Assembly: GCF_041260155.1 (NCBI RefSeq)
Contig: NC_091942.1
Location: forward strand, 4,337,501-4,401,500
From: Ptychodera flava
Lineage: Eukaryota; Hemichordata; Enteropneusta; Ptychoderidae
Reading direction: 5' to 3'
DNA length: 64,000 nt
Under the pieces are notes generated by a model. The model did no database searches. It was not told the DNA's origin and was given only the letters and a program-made list of their open reading frames with translations. How positions within the stretch are numbered: the stretch's first letter is position 1; each line of letters starts with the position of its first letter. Shown here one piece after another: positions 1 to 12,887 of the stretch. Both the position numbers and the translations under genes were made by a program.

Positions 1-412
1 TTTCAGATGATAGTCATATTAAACCAATTATCTCTCCTTGTCACCATAAGCTTTTTGGCAAGGCGAGATGAAATATTTCTAATTTCTCAGACGGAATTTT
101 ACAGAAGCGAGCTCCATTGGAATCAGTTGCGGCACTTTTCCGACTTTATTTTGTTATAAGAGAAAGTCATTGTGTATCTCTTAAATTTTCTTAAGTTTTC
201 ATAATTTAGGGAAGGAATACGCTGAAAAGGAATCGTTGACGACTCGCACAAACCACAACCTGTTTTAACAAAGTAGGTTAGTCAGTTGTCTATGTGGTAT
301 AGCCGAGAAATGTCCGATCTTTCACACGTTAAACGATGTATGCCATTGAAGACAGCTCATTATATGTATCTTTGTTACGCTATAATGACATGTTTCATTC
401 CCTCCGAAATCG

Positions 413-755
413 TTAGGGTAGAAGTCGGGACAGATACTCGGACTCTAAATTTTTTACAATTATTTTCTGATCTACAACTTATGGGGCCCATTTTAAAGTC
501 TTTGAGTAAGTAAAAAATTCACCGACTTAGTTTTTCGAAAATCGAACTTTCCCAATACTGTTAACACCGGAATAGCAGCCTTTTTCAAATTCAAATATAG
601 GTAAATGTAAGGCAATTTATTTCTTAAATACCAAACTATGCACGATGAACCCCGATTTTCATTCTTGATTTGGTGAGCGGATGATAGAAGGTGTAATTTA
701 GGAAAGTTTGAGCAGAAGTTCAAGTCTTTCATTTTCGAGGCGCAAACTAACTTAA
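413..755 (-). mobile_element. Family A small TIR element, copy 1
   Basis: A diverged copy of a roughly 350-bp non-autonomous element. It starts GTTAGGGTAGAAGTC and ends in the conserved block (TTTCATTTTCGAGGCG) with TTAA. Shared internal landmarks include CAGATACTCGGACTCT, a TTAACACCGG core and CACGATGAACCCCGAT. Orientation is minus relative to the copy at 41928. Confidence 0.8.
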
Positions 756-2819
756 TAAGTGACTGAATTTCAGTATTTTGAAGGAATGGCTCTTCGAAGG
801 AGTGTGTGATAAAAACAGGGAATAACACATTAATGTACTCTGTTAGTTTTGTAATCATGTTTTTGTTTAAGTGAATGTTGGACACTAGAGGGCGTAAATC
901 AAATGTCATTTTTGAAAGACATTTTAAATCAAGGGTTGGTGGTTCTTTTTCCAGTAAACGTGACAAAACATACGTTATTTAATTTCAATAAGTAAAAGCA
1001 GAGGTGGGAAAGGGTTGAGAATGTAAATTTTACTTCGTTACTTCAAAATCAAAATCATAGCAAGACCGCCATCGTCAAAACAACAGTTGCAGCAGGAACT
1101 GACCATAGCAACATCAATGTTGAACACAGGAGGAATAAGTTACCGCATCGCTTGTTACATAAGCTGCACGATTTGGAATTTGAGAAATTCAATCGTTCTC
1201 GATGGGGTCAAACGTTACCCTTCAATCCTATGTAATGCAACTGAAATGCTATACGTTTCCTTGGATGGATACGTTCAGAAGTCCAATGGGATTTGAAGGT
1301 CACTGTTGCAATGAACTCAACTTTATAGTTCAAGTACTCTGCAATTTTTGTAAAGTTTTTTCTCTCTCCCAAGTATCAAAACGTTAATAATTTTTTCATC
1401 ACTCTTACAAGTTTGATTCAATTGCATTATTTTCCTCTTTTTACCAACATTTTTTGTTAATATGACTTTTGATCCTGATTCTATTATGTCCGTCATCGAG
1501 TTGTGACTTATGAATACACTTCGACTTAGCAAAAAGAAGATGTTACAGAACGGCAAAAATGTAATTTAAGACAACATTTTGACTGCCGAGAGCAATTTTC
1601 TTTTGGAATGTATGCAACTCCGTCATTTGTCAACTTGAGAAATTTTGATGAAACCGCTTTGGCAATAGGCGATCTATTCGATGAAAATTGATGTTCGTCG
1701 TGTAAAGACCTTTTACAAAACTTTCTATGATTAGAAATGTAGACCTATCCGTCAGAAGTGATTTCTCTAAGGAAATTTTGTCTTTTAAAGGCCAAATAGC
1801 TTTAACTTTTGAGGAATTTTCTCTATTTTTGTCTTTCATGTCAACTAAAGCATATCAAGATACACGGTATTCAGCTTATCAACTCAGTCTCTATATGTGA
1901 ACACTTAATTGTTTAGTACGGACTAGAATTCACATGTAAACAATAACAAAAACAGTTCATTTACTGACATACAGATGCTGTATTGACACGCTGAATAGTT
2001 GGTCTTCTAACATGCTTTGGGTTGTAGAACAAGAACTCGCTGATGAAAACAAAACAAAAAAACGGTGAAAAATCGTCTATTACTGTATGATTAGTCCGAT
2101 GCTCGGTTTATCGTTTGTTCATGAATAGCCACGAATAAGAGTATTTAGTTTTGAAAAATGACATCAGCTGGACGCATACAGCTTATACGTCACATTCGCA
2201 TCTTACACTTTTTGTGGCTATATCTATTTTGAAATTTGTCACTATTTAGCGTGCTGGCGCTGTTGGCTCTCGCTCAACACACTGGCAAACAAATCATACA
2301 TTTTTGTATGCTGGGGTCATTCGTTCTTTAAACCTTGACGGCTTAGCAAGTCAAACAGTTGAAAAATTAATGGAAAACGTGACACGAACATTATTTTAAA
2401 TAATTTTACAAGGAAATATTCTGAACTCTCTCCTGTTAAAATTCATCATTTGAACTATATCAAATAAACGTATAAAATATTCATTGCTTGTTTTCAAATC
2501 TTGCCCATAAACGTGGAGATTAAGAATGAAAGCTGATCATAAAATTTTACCTGTCTCATTTGGTAACTAAAATGGATATAAGCTATTGCATTGCGTCCAT
2601 GTCTGTTCTAGTTAATTGCCATAAGTACCCAGTCAGAGTTTTCAGCAGGCTAGACCTCAGACAGACGATCGATCTGTGACGTCAGGCGACTGAATTTATG
2701 AAATGTGTTCAGTGAACCGCTGGCATCCAGGAAAATGAAACACTGTTTTAAAAATTGGTAACTGACAACTACAATTAGTAAACAAGAGCTTTGTCGGAAT
2801 TTTCTAGTTGAAAGAATTA
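756..2819. other. No gene seen
   Basis: AT-rich sequence with short random open frames only. No splice-bounded exon, RNA gene or repeat recognised. The first 412 bases of the window are likewise empty. Confidence 0.6.
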
Positions 2820-3071
2820 TTAAAATGGATCTTGTGAAAAAAGAGGATGCAGTTGAAAAGTATGATGCCGTGTCAGCAACAATTCATGAAACGCGATGGC
2901 AGGTTGTGGAAAACTACCCACAGTGCCTTTCAGAGTCATTTCTAGGGTGAACATTTCATAAATTGAATCCGCTAATCCCACTTTATGATGCTTATCCCAC
3001 GTTTCAATCTCTGAAATTTTTGGTGGAATAATGGTAAATTTGGTAAAATTAAAATAATTCCATTTAGTCAC
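2820..3071 (-). CDS. Unrecognised ORF, possible exon remnant
   Basis: The frame includes EIETWDKHHKVGLADSIYEM and ends in HPLFSQDPF before TAA. An acceptor-like CCAAAAATTTCAG lies just before the GAGATTGAAACG part, so coding sequence could begin around 3019. It is third in a run of minus-strand open frames over 2.8-3.6 kb. No family recognised; a decayed mobile-element protein is an alternative. Confidence 0.15.
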   Translation of the reverse strand: MTKWNYFNFTKFTIIPPKISEIETWDKHHKVGLADSIYEMFTLEMTLKGTVGSFPQPAIAFHELLLTRHHTFQLHPLFSQDPF

Positions 3072-3126
3072 ACATTGTTTTCATTTAAATTAGAGTCTTT
3101 ACTGTAAGTTTTACTTTTGTATTATT

Positions 3127-3369
3127 TTACGATGAGAATGAGAAATTTAGAAAATCAAGCATGGTGACCCCCGTCTTTTCCTTTAATATTTGATAATTCT
3201 CATATGCCAGAATTACAAAATCCGTGATAACATTCCAGTCTCCTGGTCTTCCATGTCTTACTTTCAGGCCTAATCTTGTGTACAAGTATGTTTCACTGTC
3301 ATGAGCGTCACATGACCCGAACTCTTCTTCAGCTACTTCATAGTCAGAGCTATGCAGTGACAGTGACAC
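3127..3369 (-). CDS. Unrecognised protein-like ORF, possible exon or pseudogene fragment
   Basis: The frame reads SLSLHSSDYEVAEEEFG, then CDAHDSETYLYTRLGLK, and on to a stop at 3127. It has protein-like composition. A GTAAGA donor follows the RLGLK codons, so the true exon may end near 3258. No ATG opens it; the nearest upstream in-frame codon is GTG, so it would be internal or relic. Two other open frames lie on the same strand at 3422-3619 and 2820-3071. I recognise no family. Confidence 0.2.
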   Translation of the reverse strand: MSLSLHSSDYEVAEEEFGSCDAHDSETYLYTRLGLKVRHGRPGDWNVITDFVILAYENYQILKEKTGVTMLDFLNFSFSS

Positions 3370-3421
3370 TGCCGGCGTACGCAGTAGCAGGGCCGTTGAG
3401 AATAATTTTGTTTCAGTTTAT

Positions 3422-3604
3422 TTAATTGCATTCTTGTTCTACTTTTGAACTGTCCAGCATTCGGCTTGCAAGCACAGCCTGTGAATATGTACCGTGCATT
3501 TGTATCATTGACAAATGACTTTCAGTCTGGACTCTAATTGAATTATCATCTTCATATCTACAGGCTTTTGCTGACAAACTGAATATTGTGTGTTTCAGCA
3601 TGCT
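3422..3604 (-). CDS. Unrecognised ORF after a strong acceptor, possible exon
   Basis: On the minus strand a good acceptor (TTGCTGTCTCCCTACAG) is followed directly by CATG and an open frame beginning MLKHTIFSLSAKACRYEDD and ending KVEQECN before TAA. AATAAA overlaps the stop region, so this could be a short terminal exon. The peptide is protein-like but unrecognised. It may belong with the ORFs at 3127-3369 and 2820-3071, though the frames do not join without further introns. Confidence 0.2.
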   Translation of the reverse strand, partial: SMLKHTIFSLSAKACRYEDDNSIRVQTESHLSMIQMHGTYSQAVLASRMLDSSKVEQECN

Positions 3605-4920
3605 GTAGGGAGACAGCAAGAAACTGTATTTGATATACTACATAGAAATATTGAAAAAATAATCAACAGTTGCAGCTTCTGCCCCGAGACTAGGCCTACT
3701 TGTTTGGGTTTTTTACAAAATTCATACATTTTTAGTTTTTTCGAGACAAAAATACCGAAATGCGACAAAATGGTTCTAAATCTTATGTAATTATTACTAA
3801 CATTAGAACAAATGGGTGACATTAAAATGTTATTAAATGTTCATTGAATTACCCATCAAACCTTGGAATCGTAAAGAATTGGAACTAAAAGATTTTCACC
3901 CCCCCCCCCCCCCATCGGTAGAGCAAAACTTTCAAATTTACTACCCCAAATTTGTTCTAATCCCCTGAATTCCTCCAGCCCCCAGCCCCAACTGTGGTTT
4001 TTTGTGTGTGAACGCAGCCTTTTCGTCAGCGTTTAGAGACAGAAATGTAATTTTATGCCGTGATGAACTGTCTTTCATCACGGCCGAACATTATCCAGAC
4101 TATGGTGCAAAGACTGGGATTTCTCTATCTCAACAAAAATCACTCGTGGTAAAAACATGTTCGCTCGGCTTACAAACTTGTTTTTGGACAAAGTCGCCCC
4201 TCTTCCGATTTTGTGAGTCAAGAAAAAAAACGAAATGCCTTCTTACGTTGTAAAATCAAAGATGAACCGGAATATGGATATTTAATATGACAAGAGTAGC
4301 ATATAACCACACTACCGTTTCTTCCCCTCTTCTCTCCAGAAGTGAGAGCGAGGCTATTTGGTGTCGCCATCTCTTTTATCGAGATTCAGTTTGCGGACCA
4401 TTTACCTGAATTCTCAAGTTATGCAAAAGTTTAAGTTACAAACTTACAAAGGCAATGCCTGGCGTGACTTTGTTTACATGAACTCCTCTGACATGCCTAC
4501 GTGGGAAAAATTGCGAGTAGACTTCATTGGCCTGGTTACCTACATCGAGGAAATCCGGTTTTTGACCCCCCCCCCCTACCTCCGCGTCGTGGGCTGATCA
4601 ACAACAGGCTTTTACAACTTTTGTTCTGAATAATTGATTGAGGTCAGGGGAACTCCATGTGAGAAAGGTGATCAGATATGGCGTGACGCGGTTGAGCGAA
4701 TCACAAGACGCAGAAATTGCTTTTACCGCCCTATTCTTATTTCCGTTTCTTTATGAACAGCATTGCGCTCTTCGCTAAAGCGAGATTGTATGACATAACA
4801 TGTAATCATATTTGTGCTTCATTGAGTTCATCAAAGATCATTCATATTCTTTCGTTTATTTATCCGTCCAGCAATACATTCTTCTCTATAGCCATCGTTT
4901 AACACGTTCATGCATGTAAG

Positions 4921-5408
4921 CGTGCATACACACATCCACCCACCCGACCCCACACACAAACACACACATCTCTCCATCCCTCCCTCCCTCATCCATCCAT
5001 CCATCCACCCGTCCATCCATACGCACACACACACACGCACGCACGCAGGCACATACATACATGCATGCATGCATGCTTGCATCCATCCATCCATCCGTAC
5101 ATACATACATACATACATACATACATACATACATACATACATACATACGTACGTACGTACGTACGTACGTACGTACGTACGTACGTGCGTGCGTGCGTGC
5201 GTGCGTGCGTGCATGCATGCATGCATACATACATACGTACGTACGTACGTACACGTACGTACGTACGTGCGTGCGTGCGTGCGTGCGTGCGTACATACAT
5301 ACATACATACATACATACATACATACATACATACATACATACATACATACATACATACATACATACATACATACATACATACATACATACATACATACAT
5401 ACATACAT
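4921..5408. repeat. Compound tetranucleotide microsatellite
   Basis: Successive blocks of CCAT, ACGC, ATGC, ACAT, CGTA, GTGC and finally a long CATA run (about 5291-5408) occur. The long open frames on both strands here are simply translations of the repeat. The CGTA and TGCG blocks alternate purine and pyrimidine and are self-complementary. Confidence 0.97.
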
Positions 5409-6755
5409 GTCAATTTTTATAACGGATTTGCTATTGGTGTTGCAAATACACCAACGTTATACAATATATCGGATGACGTAATGTTTTTAGTCAGAAATAA
5501 CCCTTTACATCATTTATCTTGCTTTCAAAAAGGATGGGTTTCGTCAACAAGACCAACTGACCTTGTCCACATCACAAACGTTCTTTTGACAAACGAAATG
5601 GAGCGAATGTCAACAAGCCGTGATGTCGGTTCCAAGTTTGTCGTGAAGTTTTGTGCGGCCTTTGGTATGGAGTGGCTTTGCACAAACATGTTTAAATCTA
5701 CGTGTCTTGAGGTACACATCAATAAAATATTCTTCGCAAGACAAGTCACCAGAAAAGAAGTTGCAAAGTTTCAAATATTTTAACGATACTTATTGCTAGT
5801 CATCAAAAGTAGATATTGACGTGACTAACTTACCGAGGCTATTTGAACTTCTTATTCCATATCGACATAAATTTCTCTTTTTGCATATTATTCCTCGTTT
5901 TCTTCCTTTCAACTTTTGCATTTTGTTCTTGCATATATAGTCCGATCTAAATTACTGACATTTGGTAAGGTAAATTCCACTGTTGGTGAATCGTATAGGC
6001 GAAAGATGTGTCGTGTATGGTGTACCGAGTGCGTCCAATTTGCAGTTAGATGTGATATCACATGGCAACTGATCCCTGTAAGTCTGTTTCCCCTAAAACA
6101 CCTAAAAGTGATCATTTGGCATAATTTGCCTGATCGTACAGACAGTCTGTTCTTTGCACGTACATGTACATAATAAATATGTTTGTGTTCCTCCTACAGA
6201 TGTGCAAAGATTTGGCGCGGTTACTAAGCCAAGGGCATAAACACAAATCTTTTCATCGTTGAGTAGTGTATTTCGTTGTTTTTAATGGCTATCATGATCA
6301 AATTAATGTTATGATACACACAGTAGCTCATTGTTCTGTCGACATAGGATAAAATACGATTAAACGTTAAGTTACAGTACCGGGCAGTTTGCTGGCAGTT
6401 TGCCTCATGACAACATTTCGCCCTACTTGGAATCTTTTCAACTCCTCAAAACACGGCTTTGTGCCAATTTTTTTTCCACTACGCTCGGGTGGCACAGAAA
6501 TACAAATCGATTTCGCATAAAACATTTGTGATTTATTGGCACTCTGAAACCATTATCTCACCATTAGGGCAGGGGTCGGAGATTGGCTATAAAACTTGAG
6601 AATACACGACAGTGGGACGTCAGGCTACAAAATTTAATTACCATGCCCATCGAGAAAAAAACATGCCAGGTCATAGATCTCGTTTGTAATTACGCTCTGC
6701 TAAATACCATGTTACTGGGCGCCACGTATTCACCAACTACATACACGCCATTGGT

Positions 6756-7112
6756 TTAAGGTAGAATGCGCCGCGGGGACAGATACTTTGACTCTCAAAC
6801 TTTTACAATTCTTTTCTGATCTACCACTTGTGAGGGTTCATTTTAAAGCCCTTGGTGTAAGAAAACTTTTCACAGTTTAGTTTTTCGAATTTGGCAAATT
6901 TTATTTTTCTCCATAGGGTTAACACAGGGATGGTGGCCATTTTGAATATCAATATCGGTAAATCTTGGGTTATTTGTTTCCCTTGTACCAAAATTTGCAC
7001 CGTGACCCCGATTAATATTCTTGATTTTGAAATAGAATAGTTGAAAGATTCCTTGGGGAAATTTTGAGCAAAAATTTTAAGTCTTTCACTTTCGAGGCGC
7101 CTACTACCCTAA
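6756..7112 (-). mobile_element. Family A small TIR element, copy 2
   Basis: A well-preserved copy opening TTAAGGTAGAATGCGCC and ending CGAGGCGCCTACTACCCTAA. The ends are imperfect inverted repeats of each other. The internal landmarks (GGACAGATAC, GGTTAACACAGGGATG, GTGACCCCGAT) match the other copies. It carries no protein-coding capacity. Confidence 0.88.
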
Positions 7113-8147
7113 CACTTCGCGTTTTTCGTCGTCACACAAATCATATATCCGTTTTCGATTTTAATATGTGCAGTCTGCGGAAGTCTGACGGGTATACATT
7201 AGCGTTACTGTTCCATTTGAAACATTTACACAAAAACAGATACCTTGCAGCGATTTCCTCCCCTCTGGTCCTTTAACTTTCAAACAACAACGTTTTTTGT
7301 TCCCCGACTCTGAAAAGGAAAATAACCTTGAGCTACAATTTCCGTTTCTGTGTCCGTGTTTATATGTACGGACGAAACTGAGTAAGTTATTCTCACGGGT
7401 TTCATACTGCGAAATAAATTACAAACTTCGGCCTGTCTTAACCCGTTGATAAAAAAAACCGGACCAGCATTTAGTACTGGTTTGTCCTCTAGCTAATCAT
7501 ATGATCCATCGTGTATTGCGGAACCCAATATTTTCATACAGATTATCATATCAGATTTAAAGAATATATTAAGTCAGTATGGATAGCCACACTAAACCAC
7601 AATCCAATAGAGAATCTATAACATGATGAAGCGTTTTGAATTAATCTTGATGGTGCCTTTCTTGTAATAAATTGATTGCCTTTGTGAGCAGATCGTCAAT
7701 ATTAATTCTGTCCGATCATATCTCTGGCCGACAAATCAACTGAATTATCCATAGTCCCCAGCTCCGAGGAGATTGTCAATTAACAAAGTGTACGAAGACA
7801 GGTGTTTGAAATAGCTGGCATTTACAGTTACTTCAACTGTGATTTTTCTTTCCACAAGTTTTTGTTTTGTCTGTATGCTACCGGGAGTTTTTTGTTGTTG
7901 ATCTTGTTATACTCCCTAATCACGTCGAAACGTTTGCTGTTACCTCGTTATACGTTGACTTGTGGTGATAACTGCACGTGCGCAGTGTGCAATGAAATTG
8001 TTTACAAATGAATTCAAGTCCGTACTACTACTAGAAGAATTTATTTGTCAACAAGAGCATTACACATATTACACATCGCATTGTATCGGCGATGATAATA
8101 CCTTTTATTTCGTCATATTTCATGAGCTGAAAATAGAGGAGGAAATT

Positions 8148-8149
<2 letters not shown>

Positions 8150-8210
<61 letters not shown>
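8150..8210. repeat. CT dinucleotide microsatellite
   Basis: About 30 uninterrupted CT units. Confidence 0.97.
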
Positions 8211-8213
<3 letters not shown>

Positions 8214-8818
8214 CTTCTTTAAAATCCACATCTCTCTTATTTAAAAATCAATATTACCAATTTCATCTTGGATAAAAGACTCGGTGCCTGGATGTGAGAC
8301 ATGTTGGCGCAGCGAAATGATCTGCCCGTATGTATCACCATTCGCCCTGCAGTTTACCATTGTACAGGCGAGAATAGCTGTGTTTTGTCCAAGTTTACCT
8401 AGCAACTGGTCTAAATTGGGTTTTTGGATTCATGCCAAACGATGAAAAATCTCTCACGGTCGTCAAGCTCACATTTATTCTCCCGCCCAACGATGACAAG
8501 CCGAGAGGTTAAGGTCTGCTGCGAAACGTGTCAGGATGCTGGAAGAACTTGTGGTTAAATAGTCTGTAAACATTTTTGTTAGCAGGGTGTTTGACATTTG
8601 GCAGTTCGATTGTTGGAAGGGGGCAATAAAAAGAAACAGCCAGTATTTGTACTCTTGAGTTGTGTTCGTGGCCGCAAAATAAAGTGAAACAACTTGAGTG
8701 GAATTAAACTTGGTCACACATCAGAGTGACAAAGTGAGCCACGGCTGAAGGGTAGCACTTTTTCTGTCTTGACGTAACTCACTTGTCGACATGAAATGTC
8801 GCGATGATAGAATCAGTG

Positions 8819-8931
8819 GGGAGAGAGAGAGAGGGAGAGAGAGACAGAGACAGAGAGGGGAGAGAGAGGGAGAGGGGAGAGAGAGAGGGAGGGCAGACAG
8901 ACAGACAAACGGACAGAGACAGAGACAGGGG
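8819..8931. repeat. GA-rich imperfect microsatellite
   Basis: Mixed GAGA, GGGA and GACA units form a purine tract with an embedded CAGACAGACAGACA block. Confidence 0.95.
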
Positions 8932-9990
8932 GTTGTAGTTGTTGCTCAGAATAAAAAAATCATAGCAATTTAAAATCAGCTGGTACAGACACTGTTCCTT
9001 AAACATAACATAGTGTGTGATGTGAGATGGTTTGTATCAAACTCAAGTGTCCGCACCCTTCCAATATCAATTTATCGACATTTGTTCCATTTTGTTTCTC
9101 CCTCAGCGATAACATTTTTCCCATTGACCTGTTGCTCGACCTTCTCCGAGGACACCGTCGTTTTGAAACCCCTCACGTACAGTGCATGGCATGTCGACAT
9201 TGTCTGTGAAAGTCCCTGATATTCAAGTTTTCAATTATCAAAAGCAACCGTATTGGATGACGTGGGTCTGGCGTCATCTTCCCCGTAAAGACGCCAGTCA
9301 GTCCCTACACCAGCCAACTTCGACAGAAGATACCTAAGATCGAAAACAGCTCTTACAACAAAAATAAAGAAATTAAAGATTAGTGTCATCCTGACATTAC
9401 GAGGCTCGGGAATGTTTGAGAAATTCGGCGCAGTAAATATTGTCGAAAGAATATACCGAGTCGAAGTGTGAAATGCCAGGGAAAATGGTTTCATGATGTC
9501 AGAAAAGTGTAAAAACCCAAATATAAGTAAATAAAAACACACTGTTCAATTTTCAAATCATTAAGTATGTAACAAACGTTTCAAACATTTCCTTCCTGTA
9601 ATATCAGCAATAAGCTGTTAAGAAATGCCTAAGAATTTACTTCGGCTCGTGTAAGAAACTTAGGAACACTGTAAATAAAATATGTCCAGGCTCAGATTCT
9701 ACGTGAATTATGAATATTGGACTAGCTGTGATTGCACACAGGAATTCCAACATGTTTTAGACAGTCGAACAAGAAAATACAGTTGATACTAAGAACCAAA
9801 CGCTCTACAACTAGTACAGAATTCTGTTACAGTAAATTACACGTATATTAGCTCAATTGGCAAACTAAACAGTGGCATTCCAACCAGCCAAGAAAATGAA
9901 GTCATGGTTTAAAAACCGAGCATCTTACCATTTATTAGTCATTGCAATACATAATTGATTGACCGTACAAAATATTTTGCTGCAACTCAC

Positions 9991-10158
9991 TCGACTCGGA
10001 CCGAAGCTATTTTCTCGCTTGGCCATGTCGCGATCACTTTTACACGGCATGAAAATCAATGTAACGTGCAGGGTAACCATGGGGAGAATAACAAACCAAC
10101 ACATGAAGAAAGCGATAACATGGGTTGGTGTCACGAAGAAGTTTTGCTTTTTCAGCAT
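9991..10158 (-). CDS. Possible first exon encoding an N-terminal signal anchor
   Basis: An ATG with A at -3 opens a 56-codon segment that ends exactly at a strong donor (CGA|GTGAGT), phase 0. The peptide has a short basic start (MLKKQNFF), a hydrophobic helix at about residues 13-36 (HVIAFFMCWFVILPMVTL) and a charged segment after it, ending SFGPSR. This is the usual architecture of a type II Golgi or ER enzyme N-terminus. No catalytic exon was found downstream (toward lower coordinates), so the enzyme class is unknown. The frame continues past the donor to a stop at 9925 if unspliced. Confidence 0.28.
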
Positions 10159-11607
10159 ACTGTTTTTGTAAACACTTGTGAAGAATTTGGCACGTGTGTA
10201 GATGTGTTTGTTATTGATGACCTAACAAGGTCATCAAAACAAACATATGTACCATTTTGGAATAAACATACCAGTACTGTTGGATTATATTCTCTTTGGT
10301 ACATTGTGGATTAAGATCGATGAAAGTCAAGTCAGACCTGTTATTCATCGTTAACACATGATGTTAATATTAGTTCTGGCTAATCGTGGTCGGTTTAGTA
10401 AAGAAGAGGAAATTTTCATTGCGGTGAAAAGTTGTATTGCTTCGAAAGAGGTCAGGTCTGCGGGTCGTGACCCCGAGAAGTGACCCTAAAGCAAAGTTGA
10501 TTTCGCCATACGTTGTCAAGGCAAATTCATGAGAATCTTCGGACAAAATAAACAGTTCAGTTTTACTTTCCGGTTCATTATTTTTCAGGTCTTGGCTGAT
10601 ATAACGCAGTATCAATGGTAAGAGCAACGTTTCCATGTTTTTCCCACCTGTGCACAAAGGCAGTGGTCCCGATGACGTCGTACTTTGACGTCACAAATAA
10701 GTGTGACCATTTCACCTGTATGTTTGACTTGGTGGGAAATGAATTAAAAGGCGCCAATACGTTTTCAATTGACTGCTGACCTCAAACGAAAAATAACTAG
10801 GCTAAGAATAAATACTCAAATCAAAGGCGCAATTTGTTATCGTCGTGACGTACTTTCACCACTGTGTTCACACAAATCCCTGTTTGTATTCTACAGGCAT
10901 CCGCGGGCTCTAACGCACATCCTTTACAATAGGTTTAAAAACTCCATATCATTAGGGCTTTTTTCATTCTGTGATTGGCCTTAACACAGGGCATTGCATT
11001 ATCGATGTTGTTCTTTCCATCAGGTTTTTGCCATATCATGAAAACATCCCCTCCCTTGGCTACCTCTTCTCGACCTCATTTAGTCTTCAAAGGAACAATA
11101 TCTCTTTAGAATATTTCATTATTTTATTTTTTTTTTTGAAATACAGTTTCTTATTCTCCACCCTGGATGTTGCAATACACAGTAGAAAAGTCTTGCCATG
11201 GCAATGTTCTGTGTAAAACACGCAGTGTTATTGCCACGATTGTATTCTAGCACGAAATTCAGTTGTGAGCGATAGTGTTTGACATAGCGTACACACTGCA
11301 GGCTGTGCTGACCCACTCAACTTTAGACATTTCGACATTAGTGTGGGAATAGAACGAATGAACATACATTTTACAGAACAGAATACTGCAAAACACATCA
11401 CAAGATGCGACTCAAGAAGTTTTAAAGGGGCAGTCTTCAATCCCTGGTGCTCGCATAAATGCTTGTGTACGCTGACTTTTTAAAAACATTCAATACTTTG
11501 TTCTCATTTGAGACAATTTGCTCAGAGATACTAAAACTATATTTAAATAAAGTCTGCTCCTTTCTGTTGCAACACAGTCATGGCTATGATTGATCATATA
11601 GTGTAAA

Positions 11608-11643
11608 GACTGATTGATTGATTGATTGACTGATTGATTGATT
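11608..11643. repeat. Short TGAT/TGAC tetranucleotide repeat
   Basis: TGATTGATTGATTGACTGAT-type units cover about 36 bp. Confidence 0.9.
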
Positions 11644-12787
11644 ACCTTTCTTTTCAAAAAGATCGCCTGTGTTATCTCGAAGAGTGGCGTGATCGAGAAG
11701 TATGGCAATCACAAACAATATGTCTAAATGTATGTATCTTGGGGTGTATGGAGATAATCTTGCCTTCCACGTAGTTTTCGTCTAGCTCGCCCGGTGCTTG
11801 ATAATTCATCACTCACAAATGCGTCTTCTAATGCAAACTGAAGGGCTTTTCGAATAGGATCAAATTTTACAAATCCCAGAGCACACTTCCTTTGCCCGGA
11901 TGTTTCGGTCCCGATCCATGTTTGCTCCTTACGTCAAAACTTTTTTCTGTTTCATCATCTGTCAGACATCGATAGAGTCTGTGAGTCTTCAATGGTTTCA
12001 TCTTTGAACTTTGCACACACTCAATTAACATATACATACATCAGTTCTTGTCTTCCAGACTGACATTGGTAAGTGCTAAAATGAAGAGACATGGGGTCAT
12101 AAGTCAATCCGAGTGAGAGAATAAAACAAGATTTGGTATGCGGAATTGTTCATGCGTGCATGTGACTGCTCAACGATGATGTAGTTACATTTCAATTCTG
12201 AAGATCTCTGAAATATCCATTTCAAATATTCTAGATCATCTCATCTCTTCCACAACAGAATAGTATACACGATGGCGTTAATTTATCAAAACATGTCGGC
12301 TTTTGTCTGAAATGTTTTCCCTAATGTTAAGTCAAACCACAGCTCAGGCGTGAAATAAGAAACGACAATGTCTTATAATGTCCCCGAGGCCCTCATTATA
12401 CGTATGCCATCATACATCCATCTTCTACGGGAATATTCCTCAAAAGTTCTTCGAAGAGCACGAAAGACACTGAAGCTGAATGGATGTCAATCATCATGCA
12501 ATGAACCTTTCTATAAAAAGTCACTGTAAAAACAGAATGTCAAATATCGATGTTGGTGTCGTCGATGTCAGATATATTCATTCAATTTACACACAAAGTA
12601 AACTAGGGATCTCGCTATCTTCACAGATGTGCACACCCCTCGTTCATATATACACATTAGTGACCTAGGACCAAAATAAAATCAATAATTAGACGTGATG
12701 TGTATTCGTCCTACTGTGTCTATCATACAGTCTCTCTGAAACTGACAGAAAATTTTGCTTGTCTTATTGTACATTGCAACAGAGAGT

Positions 12788-12887
12788 AAACATCATTATC
12801 ACCATCATCATTATCATCATCATCATTATCATCATCATCATTATCACCATCATCATCACTATCATCATCATTATCATCATCATCATA
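12788..12887. repeat. CAT/TTATCA trinucleotide microsatellite
   Basis: Interspersed ATC and ATT triplets over about 100 bp. Confidence 0.95.

Larger units (their letters stand above)
5409..9924. other. No firm gene; repeats only
   Basis: Apart from family A copy 2 and the CT and GA tracts, nothing recognisable. The minus-strand frame at 9231-9542 has an acceptor-like T-rich tract before its last 39 codons (ending TVAFDN), but this is too weak to call. Confidence 0.5.

Noticed and set aside
4831..5783. Long overlapping open frames on both strands (up to 240 codons of Tyr/Ile/His/Thr or Met/Tyr/Val/Cys repeats)
   Set aside because: Pure translations of the tetranucleotide satellite; every frame is open because the repeat lacks stops.
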